Shown here one piece after another: positions 25,475 through 39,239 of a stretch of 64,000 bases of DNA. The DNA is from Homalodisca vitripennis. Its lineage: Eukaryota; Arthropoda; Insecta; Hemiptera; Cicadellidae. The translations under genes were made by a program, and so were the position numbers. The notes under the pieces are model-generated. The model was not told where the DNA came from. It saw only the letters and a program-made list of their open reading frames with translations, and made no database searches. Numbering within the stretch: the stretch's first letter is position 1; each line of letters starts with the position of its first letter. Location of the stretch: positions 126,491,001 to 126,555,000 of the forward strand of contig NC_060211.1 of NCBI RefSeq assembly GCF_021130785.1, written 5' to 3'.

Positions 25475-27239
25475 ATAATTACAGAAAAATACTGCAACTT
25501 TAAATTGTATTCCTGAAAAGACTACGCATTAGACAGTTTTCATACTTTTGAAGGTTTTGGTTAGTTGTGTTGGAATGTGCAGAGGAACGTATAAAAATTT
25601 TAAATTATATTATTTTATTTATGACTATCGTTTGAAATACATTTATAAACAAATTCAAACGTAATGGTTTAGGATATTTTTTGTTAGTTGCTCTTTTTAG
25701 TGGGCGGGTGAGGGAGAAAATAGGAATTGAAAGTAATAGATTAATGCAACTAATTTATCTAAAATTTAGTGCATATTGTTACAAACCACAGTACAAAATT
25801 ATTCTGAAAAATATCTAGAATAATTTTATTGTAATTGTTTTGAAATTATTATTACTACTCCAAACACGTTATTTTAACAAATAGATTAAATTATAAACAT
25901 TTTAATTCAATTTTTTCGGCAGAAGAGTTAAAACATAAATCAATTGTTTCATGAGAAAAAAGTGGACATTTTCTTGTACTGCCTAAAAATAATATTCGTT
26001 AAATTTCGTAAAAAAGTAGTTACAAATAACACATTTAGTTTCGTGTGTATTTTTATAGAGGACGTAGTTAAAGCCAAAATCTGATGCTTTATGTTAACAT
26101 AGTAGAATTTTGTCAAGAAATTATGTTCTTACCGAAAATTGAGTTATTACAAATTAATTTATGTTTGAACTTTTTTAATTAGGGTAAAGGATGGTTTGAC
26201 ACAAAACACATGAACGAAACAGTTGAAAAGTCGTAGTTGTTGTCCTAAAAATCGTTTATATACCATAACAATTAAATAAAAAGAAGGCAATTGAAAGACG
26301 GAAGGAAGATAGATTTTACGCATACTTTTTAACAAAAAAAATTAGAAACGATAGTATTTATTACATCAAAAAGATGGACACATACTGCTGCTGCAAATGT
26401 TGTCTAATCTTTACTAAGCGAAATACGTATACCGTTTAAAAGTCTTTTTTTATGAAAAAGTAATGATCATTCATTACAACTGCAGCCCTTTCATCTATTT
26501 TGTAGAAAAGATCATTGATTACAAACGTTAACTCTTGCTTAGATATTGAAATTTACAACTAATTATAGTAACAATTAACGATACTAACAAAAACTATAGT
26601 AACAGCAGACGTTAATAATTTTATTAAAAAATCGTTATTGGGCTCATTTACTGGGCTAGCATATCGTTTTCAAGACATTTTCTGAGAGGCCAACGAATAG
26701 TCCATGCAAATCTGATTGTTATTCTAGTATATAAATTAGTGCAGGTACAAGTGTATTGATTAAGGAATGCATGCATGTATGATGGTGAGAAATAACTCAA
26801 GTATCTCTGAAAGAAATAGTAATATACAACAAAGTTTGAGGAATATTGTTTGCAAAATTAGAAATAGTCTAAATTTTGTGACTTCTCTACCAGTAATCAG
26901 TCATAAATCAGGACAATGTTAAACTCACTCCTCTCAATATGCTAAAAATATGAAATTGCAGTTGTTATTTAAATATCCAGTTTGAGACCGGTTCCTGTGT
27001 ATCGAAGCCTTTGATATTAAATTCAAACCTGTCACATAACTTAAGACAGATAGGCTTAGTGTCAACTCCATTTTAAGCTAGGTTAATTTCTTTTATAATC
27101 AATAGAACTATTATATCTTTAGTAAACATGCCTGGAAGACAAGCAACAGAAGCAAAAATCATTTTCTTTTCAGGAGTTGTAAGGCTGTAATTGTACCTTC
27201 CAGTTCAACCTACACTGGGTACACCAAAATTGTGATTCA

Positions 27240-27620
27240 TCAGGTAAACCCCATGGATTTACAGGAGCGGCACATCACTAACCAAAATGCCAAGATATTA
27301 GGGTAAATGGGAGGATCAATGCAGAGGATAACTGTTGGAGTAGGTGGAGCTCCCTCAGTGTTAAATGCTGTTGCATAAGGAAGTACCTTCCAATAACTGC
27401 TCTGACTGAAGGAGGCAGGAACATAGCTATCCCTCTCTTCTTCCAATGTGACATGACTGAGATATATATCCTGCGATCCCTGCCTATGGGATCTCGACAG
27501 GAAGCGGACCTTACAACCAAACTTATCCATCCTAAAATCCTACCACTCCGGAAGCATGCGCAAAGGTGCTTTTAGGACTAAGTGCAATTATGAATTTTGT
27601 CAGCTAAAAGGGAATTAGGG
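27240..27620 (+). repeat. Dispersed repeat family 1, longest copy
   Basis: Carries both the front half shared with 15431-15700 (CAGGAGCGGCACATCACTAA; AACTGTTGGAGTAGGTGG) and the back half shared with 1196-1385 (GGAGGCAGGAACATA; CTTCTTCCAATG; TTTAGGACTAAGTGCAAT). It defines a unit of at least 380 bp. No reading frame stays open over the whole unit. Confidence 0.6.
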
Positions 27621-29534
27621 AAGTGAACAAACAAACAAGAATTTATATTTGTTTTCTTTCATTTCCGTCTGTATAAACATTATATAATTGAGAAATAATA
27701 CAAAAAATGAGAGATCATGAAAAAATTATCAAATTTTTATCTCCCATTTCAAAATCTACGTTTAAGACATCTTGGCATTAGGAGCATGGAATTACGGCTG
27801 AGTACGAAATCTTCCTCCATAGAGTTGGATGAACAGAATAATATCTTTATTTTAACTACTATCAATCTAATTAATTCTCTCCTCAATTATTTCTTAATGC
27901 TACGTCAACATCTTATCTTTTCTGTGCATTATTTCTACAAACAATGATCTCTATAAACCTAAAAACAATAACATTAATTTCTATATGTTTATAAATAACT
28001 CTAAGGAACAATTTTTCACTAATTAATAAAATCGATAACTTAAAAAACACAGTTAATATACAGAACAAGACATAGTATTGAAAGCCTTACTATCTTTTGA
28101 GAAATGATAGTCTCGGTAATTCATATTCATCTTGATGATCTGAGATTGTGTGAAAAAAATAAAAGTCTTAAAATTTATACTCGAAAAGGACATTTTGCAT
28201 CAGTCTAGTGATTTTATGTTCTTCCAAATTCTAGTACAGGATAATAACCTACTATTATAACCTATTAAAATAATAGTAGGTTATAATATTTTAGTTATAC
28301 TATAACCTACTACACCTCAAGGACGACGCCGATCCTCTTTAGTCTGATTTGTGATAAGCTAAGTATTCACTGAAAATAACAAAGTATTAAACAATGTTTA
28401 CTCTTATTGATCTTACTTCCTTTATTATTTCACACCAACCATAAACGAACTCATTTAATTAAGTATGACAGTTAAATACTATTAAGAACCGTTTCTGTTG
28501 ACAACGAAACTAATTTTATAATTGTAAATATTTCAAACAAATAAAAAAAGTTACAAAAGTTAATAGAATGTGTAATAATGATTCATCTATATATGTAATA
28601 CCATTGGCGAGTGAAAATTTCGAGCTGTGATGAAAATAATACAGCTTTTCCATATTCATTTTAATGCTAGAGTGCTAAGAACAGTATGAAAAATATCAAA
28701 TATGGTAAAAATTACCTGGACTCTCTGCCCCACTGTCCTTGGAGGAAGTTGGAGAAATCTTCATTAAAAAGCATTGATGAATAGTTTGAATTTTAGTCAC
28801 AGGTTCGAAGTAAATTTTTTCATAAGTACAGTGGTTTTATTACAAATCCGCGGTAAATGTACGAGTTTTTACTCGTATTCTGGTGCGAGCAAAAGCGTAT
28901 ACAAATAATGTCTATATTATTGATTTTAGAGTTTTGTTTAGTTGAAATGTTCAGACCGCTAGTTCGTATGAGAGTGTTTAGGAACAGTGTCCAGTTTGCT
29001 CTTTACAGTAATATATTTCTTACAATAATAAATATTGAATTCTTTCTTAAAACGTTAATTTTTCGAGGCCTAATGGACAATATTAGCAAATATTTTACAA
29101 CGCTGTACTTCAAGATGAGCGAAGAGCAATCTAGGGAATTGAATACTGTGTGTATGTGCCTAAATTAATTTCTGAATTATCTGTTTACGATTTTTATATA
29201 CAACTGTTTTAATATTGCAGAAACCATATTAACGACTAAACAATCTTAAATACTAGAGCCAAAATAAAGCTAAGGAATGGAGGTGGATCTTATACATACA
29301 TTTTCAGTAGACTGGTTCACCATCTAATAAGGATAATTATTTAAAAAAAAACTTAAAATATGAAAGTAACAACTTTGTTCAAATTTAATTATATTTAGTT
29401 TTCATCCCATGATAACGTATGTGTCACTTAGAGCTTCAGTGTTCTACTAGTCGTTATGTAATACTGTTAGTTTCACAAACTTTTATAAGTAACAGTAGAA
29501 CGGATCTATAATCCATCTCCTAAGATCTTATTAT
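27621..29534. other. Non-coding AT-rich stretch
   Basis: Contains the hairpin at 28244-28284 and nothing else that can be supported. A 103-codon frame at 28857-29168 starts at a GTG-type codon and is rich in Phe, Ile and Leu, as expected of AT-rich noise. Confidence 0.5.
28244..28284. repeat. Perfect inverted repeat, 14-bp arms
   Basis: ATAACCTACTATTA (28244-28257) and its reverse complement (28271-28284) are separated by 13 bases. A third partial copy of the arm (ATAACCTACTA) follows at about 28301-28311. Confidence 0.8.
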
Positions 29535-30260
29535 AAACTTGCTGTTGCCCACGGTTCGCACACAAATTTCAAAATAAAAGTTCTTATACTACTTAGTAAA
29601 ATCACTTATAATGTAATGTGATGGAGTCCTGTGAAATTTTTCAAACTTAAATTAATATATATTAGGTACACATTTTTGCAGTGTTCATGCTCAAGAGGTT
29701 CAGATTTGAACCGGACTCTTATCATGTTTTGCATATGCAGGATCATTTCTGGTTATAAAATATTTGCGGGTTGCATATACACAGCTAGGTTTTGCTTGTT
29801 GTCCAAATCAAGAAAATACAAATACATAGGTCTCGGAAACCTACTTCGATTTACTTCTAGTCCTTTTCATATACTTCCGTTTTAAGCAATAGGGAATTGC
29901 TTTTTAATTAAGTTTGTTTTGTAGTCTCGACGAAGAAAACATAATATACATACAGGCCGACCAGCCTATGTCGGTCAAAAGGTGTCTTCTTCCGGCCATT
30001 TAATTTCAATTACAGTGTCACAGTTGAGTTTGCCTTTTTGCCTCAATAATAAAAAACTGTATACGTATGTAGCTCTCTGAAATCTACTTCGGTCATAAAG
30101 CGTCTACTTCTTGCTCTTGTAATTTACTTCCGGTCTAGGGTGTTTCCAGTGTCATAGTCGAGTTTGTTTGTCTAGTTGTTACGATGATATGCATACAAAG
30201 AAGCCTGTTACGGTCTAGGGGGAATTTCTACCTACTGCCGGTATAGAGGAATCCTGATAG
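29535..30260 (-). repeat. Composite repeat element family 4, inverted copy
   Basis: The left edge reads ACTTGCTGTTGCCCACGGTT followed by CGCACACAAATTTC, which is the reverse complement of the 58705-58736 terminus in diverged form. Inside are degenerate subrepeats of about 130-170 bp built around CTTCCGG(T/C)CTAGGGTGTTTCCAGTG and GTCGAGTTTG. Read on the opposite strand, these match the GCAAACTATAA...CTTGAAAT subrepeats at 56940-57310. This copy and the 56-58 kb copy are therefore inverted members of one family. Confidence 0.55.
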
Positions 30261-30639
30261 GTTCATGGAGTACTTCAAAATAATCGTTTATAAGGTTTTG
30301 CGTTATAGAAGTCTTGTTGGTTTTTGGAATTTAGTCTGGGTGGGATACAATGTATCGTTGAGGCATGTTAGTGTTCATTTTTCTGTTTTTTTCTCATCCT
30401 CTAATAAAATTTCATATCTCAATGTCAAGGAATCCCACCAGTTTCGATTACCTTAAATGAAAACGTTCAAATCTTTGTTCATTAAGGTTTATTTTATAGC
30501 AGTGTTTAAATTGTGTTTACGAGGCATTAGATGTTTTTAAATCGTCACTGGCGCATCTGAAATAAATGTTAAAATATTAACTTTGCCTTTGATATCTGGA
30601 TCACTACTGATAACGCACTCGGTTCCCGCATTAAAATTA

Positions 30640-31470
30640 AAAAAGAATGTTTATGCCTCTATGGCAAACTTAAACTGACGCTGTCACATCGTATTTAGTG
30701 TCAGTTAAATTTCGATTAAAAAAGGAAATATTATCATTTTTTAAATTAAAAATATTCGACCAAACGCTTCAGATCTTCCTCTTCATACAAACCTTTCTTG
30801 AATTTCAATGAATATTTTACAAAAGGAATTTCCGAATTGTTCTAGCCCTTCTTAACATTAGAGCTTAACAAGAAATTTGGGATTAATTTTTATTCATGAG
30901 TTGTAAAAAAAACGTTTCTGCCTCTTTGACGAACTTCAACTGAATGTGTATCATATGTTTAGTGTTAGTTACGTATGGATTATGAAATGTAAATATTACA
31001 ATTGTTTTATGAAAAAATATTCCAGGTAACTTTTCATATCTTTCTTTATATAAGTCTTCCTCAGGTTCCAACTAATACTTTACAAAAGGAATTAGGCAAA
31101 CTGTTTCAGGCGTTCTTGATATTAGCGCTTAACAACACATATTGAGATTAATTTCTATTTATGAGTTGTAAACGAATGTTTCTGCCTCTTTGAGGAACTT
31201 TAACATAAAGTGTCAACAGCTTTATAATGCCAGTTAAATTTGATTATGAAACGTACTAACAATTTACGTACGGTGTTTTTACAAATTAAAAAATATTCCC
31301 TTATTTTTTCGAGATATTTCTCTTTACATAACCTTTTCTTGGGTTTTAATTAATATTTTACAAAAGAAATAAGCCGAATTGGTCTTTTCTTGTGTATTAG
31401 TCTGTTCTTAAGATTAGCACTCAACAACGCAATTTCCAATTGATGTTTATTTATGAATATAAAATACACT
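30640..31470. repeat. Degenerate tandem repeat, about 270-bp unit, three copies
   Basis: Three diverged copies in a row. The marker (A/C)TGCCTCT(T/A)TG recurs at about 30654, 30919 and 31193 (periods 265 and 274). Each is followed in order by a TGTCA(G/A)TTA-like segment, an AAATATT segment, TTTTACAAAAG(G/A)AAT and an (A/G)(C/G)(A/C)CTTAACAA-type segment. Divergence between copies shows the duplication is old. Confidence 0.65.
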
Positions 31471-34400
31471 GACTATATAAGCCTCTTTCAGGGAAGGAGA
31501 GGAATTAAACCCATAACAATACATTGCATGATGATATTTTTATATATTTTACATAGGCACAATAATAAATAGTGTTTATAAAAATTATTTGCTTACAAAT
31601 TATTATATTAGAAATTAAAGTATTACCTCTTGGTTTTAGAATGGTAATATTTAAATTATTATTTTACAAATTTCATTTCTGAATTAAGCTTAATTCAGTT
31701 TCTTAAGTTCCTTTCTTAAGTAAGCTTTTAAGTTTCTTAATTCAGAATTAAGCTGTATTTAGTATCTAGGAAGTTTTAAAATATATAACAAACAAGCTGA
31801 ATAATTATATATTGTTCTTCGAATTGTTTATGTAGTAAAACAGTCAATACATAGGTGAGATAACAGCTCAACAAATTTTATGAAGAAAACAAACTGTAAT
31901 CAGTAATATAAGCAGTAGGCAACTTTTCTAGACTCAGAATGTCTTACAAATATAAGTAAGTAAAACATTTTAAGATTTCGTTATATTAGCTAGTTCATAA
32001 GCGTAGTGCCACATTCGCATTTGCATTAAATCCAATATAATAGACCCAAGATAGAATAACAATGTGATCTCAACAATATCGCTGTCAAAGCATTGCTTAG
32101 ATTAAACATAAAACTTTTAAAATTACAAATTTTCTCTCATGTTTACTATTTTCAGTATTGTACACGTATTATGTACTTTCCAATTGGATTATACATGTTA
32201 TTATATAATACGTTTTATTTTTCAGGAACATATATCTGAAGTTCTGTATAATTATTTTGAAGCCACTATGGTGTGGCTTGTATATCTTAATTGTTGGCCT
32301 AATGTTCTGCTACTACCAATAAAAATACGTACTCGTCCTTTTAAAGTCATCTTATACAAAATGCCTTTTACTGATACATCAGATTTTACACCCATTTACA
32401 AATTCCAAAATCATCAAAACTTTTTAAAACATTAAAATATTTTATTAATTACATGTTTAATTCGGAAGTTGTAGCTTGTATAATATATTTTTACTAAGAT
32501 ATTATCGATTTTACTAAGATTATTATTAAGATACTAATCTTATCGATGTGAACAATAATTTGATTGTAATGATTATTAAATACGGTTATTAAATATGATA
32601 ATTTGATATTATATTTTCAGGATTACGATATGATGACTAAACGAGTGGATAATTTATAAAGATCTGGCAATTTGATTATTATGTAATAAAAAAGTTAATA
32701 TTGAATAGTGCTTTTACTCGTTAAATTTGGTTCCTGCCGATTGCATATGGTGATTAAATTAAAGAAATACTAATTTGAGATATATTAGTTTTGTAATATT
32801 AGTGACACTGTATTTTAGCTGTTAAAACTAGTATTGGGAATTTAAGAAAGACTTGATAAAAACTTGGTATTTCAACCACTGTGGAAGGTTTGAAATTTTA
32901 TAAATACCATTTAACAAGCTTTATTTAGAGCAATAAAGGTATTTACAAAATATTTAAAATGAACTATTTGATACTTTTATTTTAACTTACTTACTACTTA
33001 TAGCCTACTTAAAGAAGGGAGTTTTAGAAATCAAAACTAGTTTTATTTGAAACATTTTGCAAATTTTATTCTAATTCAATTGTTCGAATCATCATAAGAA
33101 AATCATTAATTTTATTTTGTGTATTCTACTAAAATGTAAATTAGATAATTGTACGATTTTTAATTATACCCAAATTGAATTACCTATTTATTCATTATAA
33201 TTTAATAACCTACAACTAAAGTTTTGAAATAGGAAAAGTCTTTACTTAGCTGAAGTTATTATATGTATTATATTTTGTACAACATATATTGTGTACATTT
33301 TGTGTGATACTGTATATTCATAAATAAATCTAACATTCCTCCCAGACTCCTAACAATAAGGCGCTGCCGCTGCATGTCTGTGCTGCTAAACACGTTGCGT
33401 TATATTATTGAAGGGATTATAGAAACATAGAACTCGCTGGTTATACAGACATTTCCATGTCAAATCTAAGAACCTAGTTAAATAGAGGAGCTTATAATTT
33501 TCTAGTAAGTTAGTAACCTAAGTAAGTAAGGTTATTGTCTTTGGATTCTCTTTATAAAAAGTTTATTATTTAGTAGTTCTTAATACTTGAATAATTTATA
33601 CCTTAATAATAATAGGATAAATCAGGCCTCTTTCACCTTAACGTTTTATATACAATATTAAAGAGGTTAGAAAGTTGAGAGGCAAGTTAGTAAAATATGT
33701 CAAAACAAGGTCCATCTCTGAAGACTGAAAACACTACCATCATATCACATCGTGTCACGTCATTCTACAGGTCTGTTTGTGGTAATCTATAACATAACAT
33801 AATCTTTATTTCGTAATAAAGAAGGTTTAATAATGATTTACGATTACATACTATTATTATTTTCAAACTGTTGCATTACTATTTCATGTTTTCGTCACAT
33901 TTCGATTGAATTAAAAAAAATATAGAAAGATGTTATTGTGTCCATAAATTGGTAATTGTACACAAGATGAAAATGGGAACAATGTTATATCAAGAATAAA
34001 ACACTAAACTAGTATAAGTTATTGTAGTAATTTTATAAGTATTTTTGATCTAACTTTCCTGCGATCACAAACTTTTAAAATCGCTCTTCAGGGCAATACC
34101 AAACTTTAATTCTGAGTTATTTTCTAATAATCATATCATGCATATATCTACATTGTTTAGAACTATTAAAATGTATACAATATGCGTGTAAACATTGTGT
34201 TACCTCTTAAGAAAGAGTTTCTACGAACTATCAAGGTGATTTATTACATTTACAATGATAAAAGTATTTATGCCGAAACATTGTTAGGTTGGACATTTAC
34301 AATGAGTCTTACGTAGATGAAATTCATAATTTATATAATTTAGAAATTTGTTTTTTTCTGTGTTTTCCATAAAATTAATTTAATTTCCCACATATATTTC

Positions 34401-37351
34401 TCATGCATGTTCCTAAAAGACTGCAATTTATATTTTTACAGATAGAAATACACGTTTAAGGATTCAGTGTATATATGTATTATTAAACTTTGTGGTTTTC
34501 TATCAAGTGAAAATCTTGAAAACTTCTTAAATACATTATAAAACATACATACAAGTTCTTTTTCTAAGTAATAAAACATTTCATGGTTGAACATAAAAAT
34601 ATTTATTAAATACACTTGTCCATACTTGCCATATATTGAAGCGTGCGATAAATTTTAACAATATTCATATAATTGTTTTTAATCAATGAACGTAAAAACT
34701 TACATAAGATTCATTACCGACCAATTCTACAATTAAATTTTCCCGAGATAACAGTGTTCAAATTTATCACATGTTACTATTCATAGTGAAATAATTAATG
34801 ATATTGTATAGCAATATAAAATAATTAAAATGTATAGTTGTTTTCTTTTTAAGATAATAATTTGACTTAATACTAATAGTTGGCCTTTTAATAAGTTTTT
34901 TTAAAGGTCCTTCTTCTTAGATAAAGGTTCTTTTTAAACACATTTCATAATCAAGTATAAATTGTACCTAGATTTCTTTACCTTTTTTTATAGAATCCGT
35001 AACTATAGCTTGGATAAGAGATGCTGTACACACGATAAAATACTGTATATTGCAATTTAAATACAACAATCAACATATTATATAGTATTTACTAAACATG
35101 GAAAACGCAGAATATTTTAACGTGAAACATTTTTAAGATCTTTCTTTTAAGTTATTTAAAACTTATTCATATAATGATTATAATCTCTTTCATAGATGTT
35201 TGTATATAGATACTTGCTTCGGTCTTTTAAAACCATACCTGAAGAGCCAAATACACTGGTAGCCAGCCAGTCAGTCGCACAATTCGAGTCTTTTGATATA
35301 TTTTAGCGACAGCTCAGATTCAAATCCTGTATATTGCTGAAGCACTTTTTAATTGACAGCGTTTTTTACTTTTAAGTGTACAGTCTCCCCTTATTCTGAT
35401 TTTGGAAATTTTTCTGGCGATGTTGACCAAATACCAAATAACTACCAAACAAACTGAAAATTGATTTAAAGTAAATTGAAATTCCTTAGTGCCTTCATAT
35501 TTCACCCGGTACTTTTTCCCTAGTGGCACTTTAAATGTTAGAGGACTTGTCAGCCCTTACTTCGCCTGTTAAAATAAGACATTACTTTACTTTACTTTAT
35601 TTCTTTGTGTACTCATATTATAATTTATTATCATAATAATTTGATGTATGAAATCTAAAAACCAGATTCGTTTTATAAAATTAGGAATTTAAAATCCAGA
35701 ATATATGCGAATTTCTTTAACATATTCTTGTAAAATGAAACAATATTTAAACTTTAAAATACTGATTTTATTTTTACTTCTATCATAAAACGTTACTGAA
35801 ACCTGAAAGTTACCATTGTAATTCTCTTTATTGTGTTCGATCGTGTTGACAAGTATAAGTCGAATTATTCAATACAATCGGTGCACGCCTACTGTCAATA
35901 CAATGATGGACAGATACATGGTGTCCAGCGCCTTCAACTGGATCTATACATTAACCATCCACTTCTGGTGTGCTCATTTCAGATTATAAAATGTAGGCAC
36001 TTCGTATTTTACAATCTGTTGATAATCGTAATTAACTTTGGACACATACTACAGCAATGTTGATATTAGTATAGTTGCATAATTAAAAATTATAAAAAAA
36101 TAAACAACAAACAAAAGTTCTATGTGACAAATAATATTTATATTATTCATACGGAGTGCATTTATTGAATTTTTTTATGAGAATCGTATAAGTAATTAAG
36201 TACATTCTTTATTTACGGTATTCATATAAATGCTGAAAAAAAATTGAAATTCTACCTTCTACTAGCTGCGTACATACCGTCTGATCTACATGTAGGTTTA
36301 GGTCAGCTGTAGACTGTCGTACAGTAAACAGACTAAATAAGTGAGTCAATTTCCGAATTGACCAATGAGTGTTTTTCTTTCAGTTTATTTATTAGTCTCG
36401 AAACTGACTAGGACGTTAATTTGTTATTTAAATGTACCGAGTATTCAGTAGTAAGTAGATGCGGAAAAAAGAGAAGTGATCCGTGAGAAAGCCAACCATA
36501 TTCGTTAATGAGTACGTCAGGTTATAACCATAGGAATAATGATAACGATAATAAGGTGGCGTTTATTACGTGTTTTAAAAACAATAACTGTTAACACTCA
36601 TAGTAAAAAACCGATTTTTGTGCATTGAAGAAAAGTAAAGTTAGTATTACTGATTTGTAGTAAAGTTGGCCACTATAGTAAAATGTACCTACAAGTGCGC
36701 TTAATCATAAATGTAAATTAGCCTGCTTGAGAAATGTTGGGTCATAATTACATTTTTTACGTTTAATGGTAGATTCTACGTACATAACGTTGAAAACTGC
36801 AATTATTGTAAACAAATAAGTTTGCCGCAATATTATTATTACAGTCGCCATATTTTGTTTTCTACAATATCAAAATCTCAAGTTTTATGTAATTATTGAG
36901 TTCATAACAACGATGAACACTCAATTGAGGTGGCTATAAGATGTAGATGTAGTTATGTAGGTTGAGAGTGGATACAATGTATTGTATTTTTATTATATTA
37001 AGTAATATGCCAATGAACAAGTAAACTAAATAGTATACAGTTTAAATGGTTCCGAATTACGTACGTATTGGTCAGATCCAATTCTCACGTTGGCTGATAT
37101 CTGATTGATACCCGATCTGATCACTGGAGAAATCAGACTTTTCTAGTGATTTCCACGTGAACTGGGGATGGCACGCTGACGTGCAAACAACGTGGGAATG
37201 GCGTAATCAATCTCACTGCCTTAAACCTCCCAAAAGCCTAACAAATTAAGGCACTACGCTCCGAATGCCAGTTCCCCTTCTCGTCTACATGTAACTAGAC
37301 AATAGTGTACTTTATTATGTTGCAACTGGATTATCTTGTACTCTATATGTA
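31471..37351. other. Non-coding AT-rich stretch
   Basis: Nothing gene-like is supported in nearly 6 kb. A perfect 20-bp palindrome lies at 31679-31698 (CTGAATTAAG plus its complement). A modestly GC-richer lead-in at 37070-37350 grades into the 89-bp array, with degenerate partial units (for example CACTACGCTCCGAATGCCAG near 37251). Confidence 0.5.
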
Positions 37352-38775
37352 CAACATAACCTCACTTTATATATAAGTAGCCAAACTAGGGAACTACGCC
37401 ACGAGTTGCAGCTCTCATATTGTATCAATCTCTACATATACAACGTAACCTCACTTAACATATAAGTAATCGCACAAGGGAACTACGCCACGAGTTTCAG
37501 CTCTCATATTGTATCAATCTCTACATATACAACGTAACCTCACTTAACATATAAGTAATCGCACAAGGGAACTACGCCACGAGTTTCAGCTCTCATATTG
37601 TATCAATCTCTACATATACAACGTAACCTCACTTAACATATAAGTAATCGCACAAGGGAACTACGCCACGAGTTTCAGCTCTCATATTGTATCAATCTCT
37701 ACATGTACAACGTAACCTCACTTAACATATAAGTAATCGCACAAGGGAACTACGCCACGAGTTTCAGCTCTCATATTGTATCAATCTCTACATGTACAAC
37801 GTAACCTCACTTAACATATAAGTAATCGCACAAGGGAACTACGCCACGAGTTTCAGCTCTCATATTGTATCAATCTCTACATATACAACGTAACCTCACT
37901 TAACATATAAGTAATCGCACAAGGGAACTACGCCACGAGTTTCAGCTCTCATATTGTATCAATCTCTACATATACAACGTAACCTCACTTAACATATAAG
38001 TAATCGCACAAGGGAACTACGCCACGAGTTTCAGCTCTCATATTGTATCAATCTCTACATATACAACGTAACCTCACTTAACATATAAGTAATCGCACAA
38101 GGGAACTACGCCACGAGTTTCAGCTCTCATATTGTATCAATCTCTACATGTACAACGTAACCTCACTTAACATATAAGTAACCGCATAAGGGAACTACGC
38201 CACGAGTTTCAGCTCTCATATTGTATCAATCTCTACATGTACAACGTAACCTCACTTAACATATAAGTAACCGCATAAGGGAACTACGCCACGAGTTTCA
38301 GCTCTCATATTGTATCAATCTCTACATATACAACGTAACCTCACTTAACATATAAGTAATCGCACAAGGGAACTACGCCACGAGTTTCAGCTCTCATATT
38401 GTATCAATCTCTACATGTACAACGTAACCTCACTTAACATATAAGTAACCGCATAAGGGAACTACGCCACGAGTTTCAGCTCTCATATTGTATCAATCTC
38501 TACATGTACAACGTAACCTCACTTAACATATAAGTAACCGCATAAGGGAACTACGCCACGAGTTTCAGCTCTCATATTGTATCAATCTCTACATGTACAA
38601 CGTAACCTCACTTAACATATAAGTAACCGCATAAGGGAACTACGCCACGATTTACAGCTCTCATATTGTATCAATCTCTACATATACAACGTAACCTCAC
38701 TTAACATATAAGTAATCGCATAAGGGAACTACGCCTCAGATTCAGCCCCATGTCTTATATAGATCTCTGCATGTG
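37352..38775. repeat. 89-bp minisatellite array, 16 copies
   Basis: The start string CAACGTAACC (CAACATAACC in the first copy) recurs exactly every 89 bases: 37352, 37441, 37530 and so on to 38687. The unit also contains AACTACGCCACGAGTTTCAG and CTCTCATATTGTATCAATCT. Inner copies are nearly identical; the first and last two are diverged, and remnants continue to about 38800. Two linked variants exist: ACATATAC with AATCGCACAAGG, and ACATGTAC with AACCGCATAAGG. This shows blocks amplified together. Confidence 0.97.
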
Positions 38776-39239
38776 TGACATAACCCTACATTTTCATACA
38801 AGTAGCCTAGTGTGTACAAAGCTGACAAGTACTCTCAGCTATTATACTTATAAGAACAATGTTTGTACCAATTTTGAACCTGTTCCAACATTTCTCTCAC
38901 CAGTTCTTCGTGACCGAAAGATTCTTATGGGGTGTACAGGTACATGTACATGTACTCGATATCCCTTGAACTTCCTGAGATACAAATATAAGGTTTATAA
39001 CAAAAAGTATAGAAAATGTTATTATGTATTCCAAACCGCTTTTTTACTTTCCCCTAGTTACATAAACAACGCAGTTGTAATCTTTCAAAGATTAACGGTA
39101 GTCATATTGAAACTAAATGACTTACCAAGATGGTCAATCAACTTAGCCGATATATTTTTAAGATTTATTTTTAAGATTATTCCAAATTTAGATTCTGCTG
39201 TTTGTAAGACAGTTATCGTTTTCACAAACCGCGTTATAT

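Larger units (their letters stand above)
20695..27229. other. Non-coding AT-rich stretch downstream of dyl
   Basis: No gene is supported. It contains an unexplained short open frame (21116-21325), a long palindrome (22915-22985), members of dispersed family 3 (23070-23200) and a 24-bp palindrome (25451-25474). Nothing else stands out. Confidence 0.5.

Noticed and set aside
37352..38775. Possible CRISPR array
   Set aside because: The whole 89-bp unit repeats with no unique spacers, no cas genes are present and the DNA is eukaryotic. The same holds for the other three arrays.
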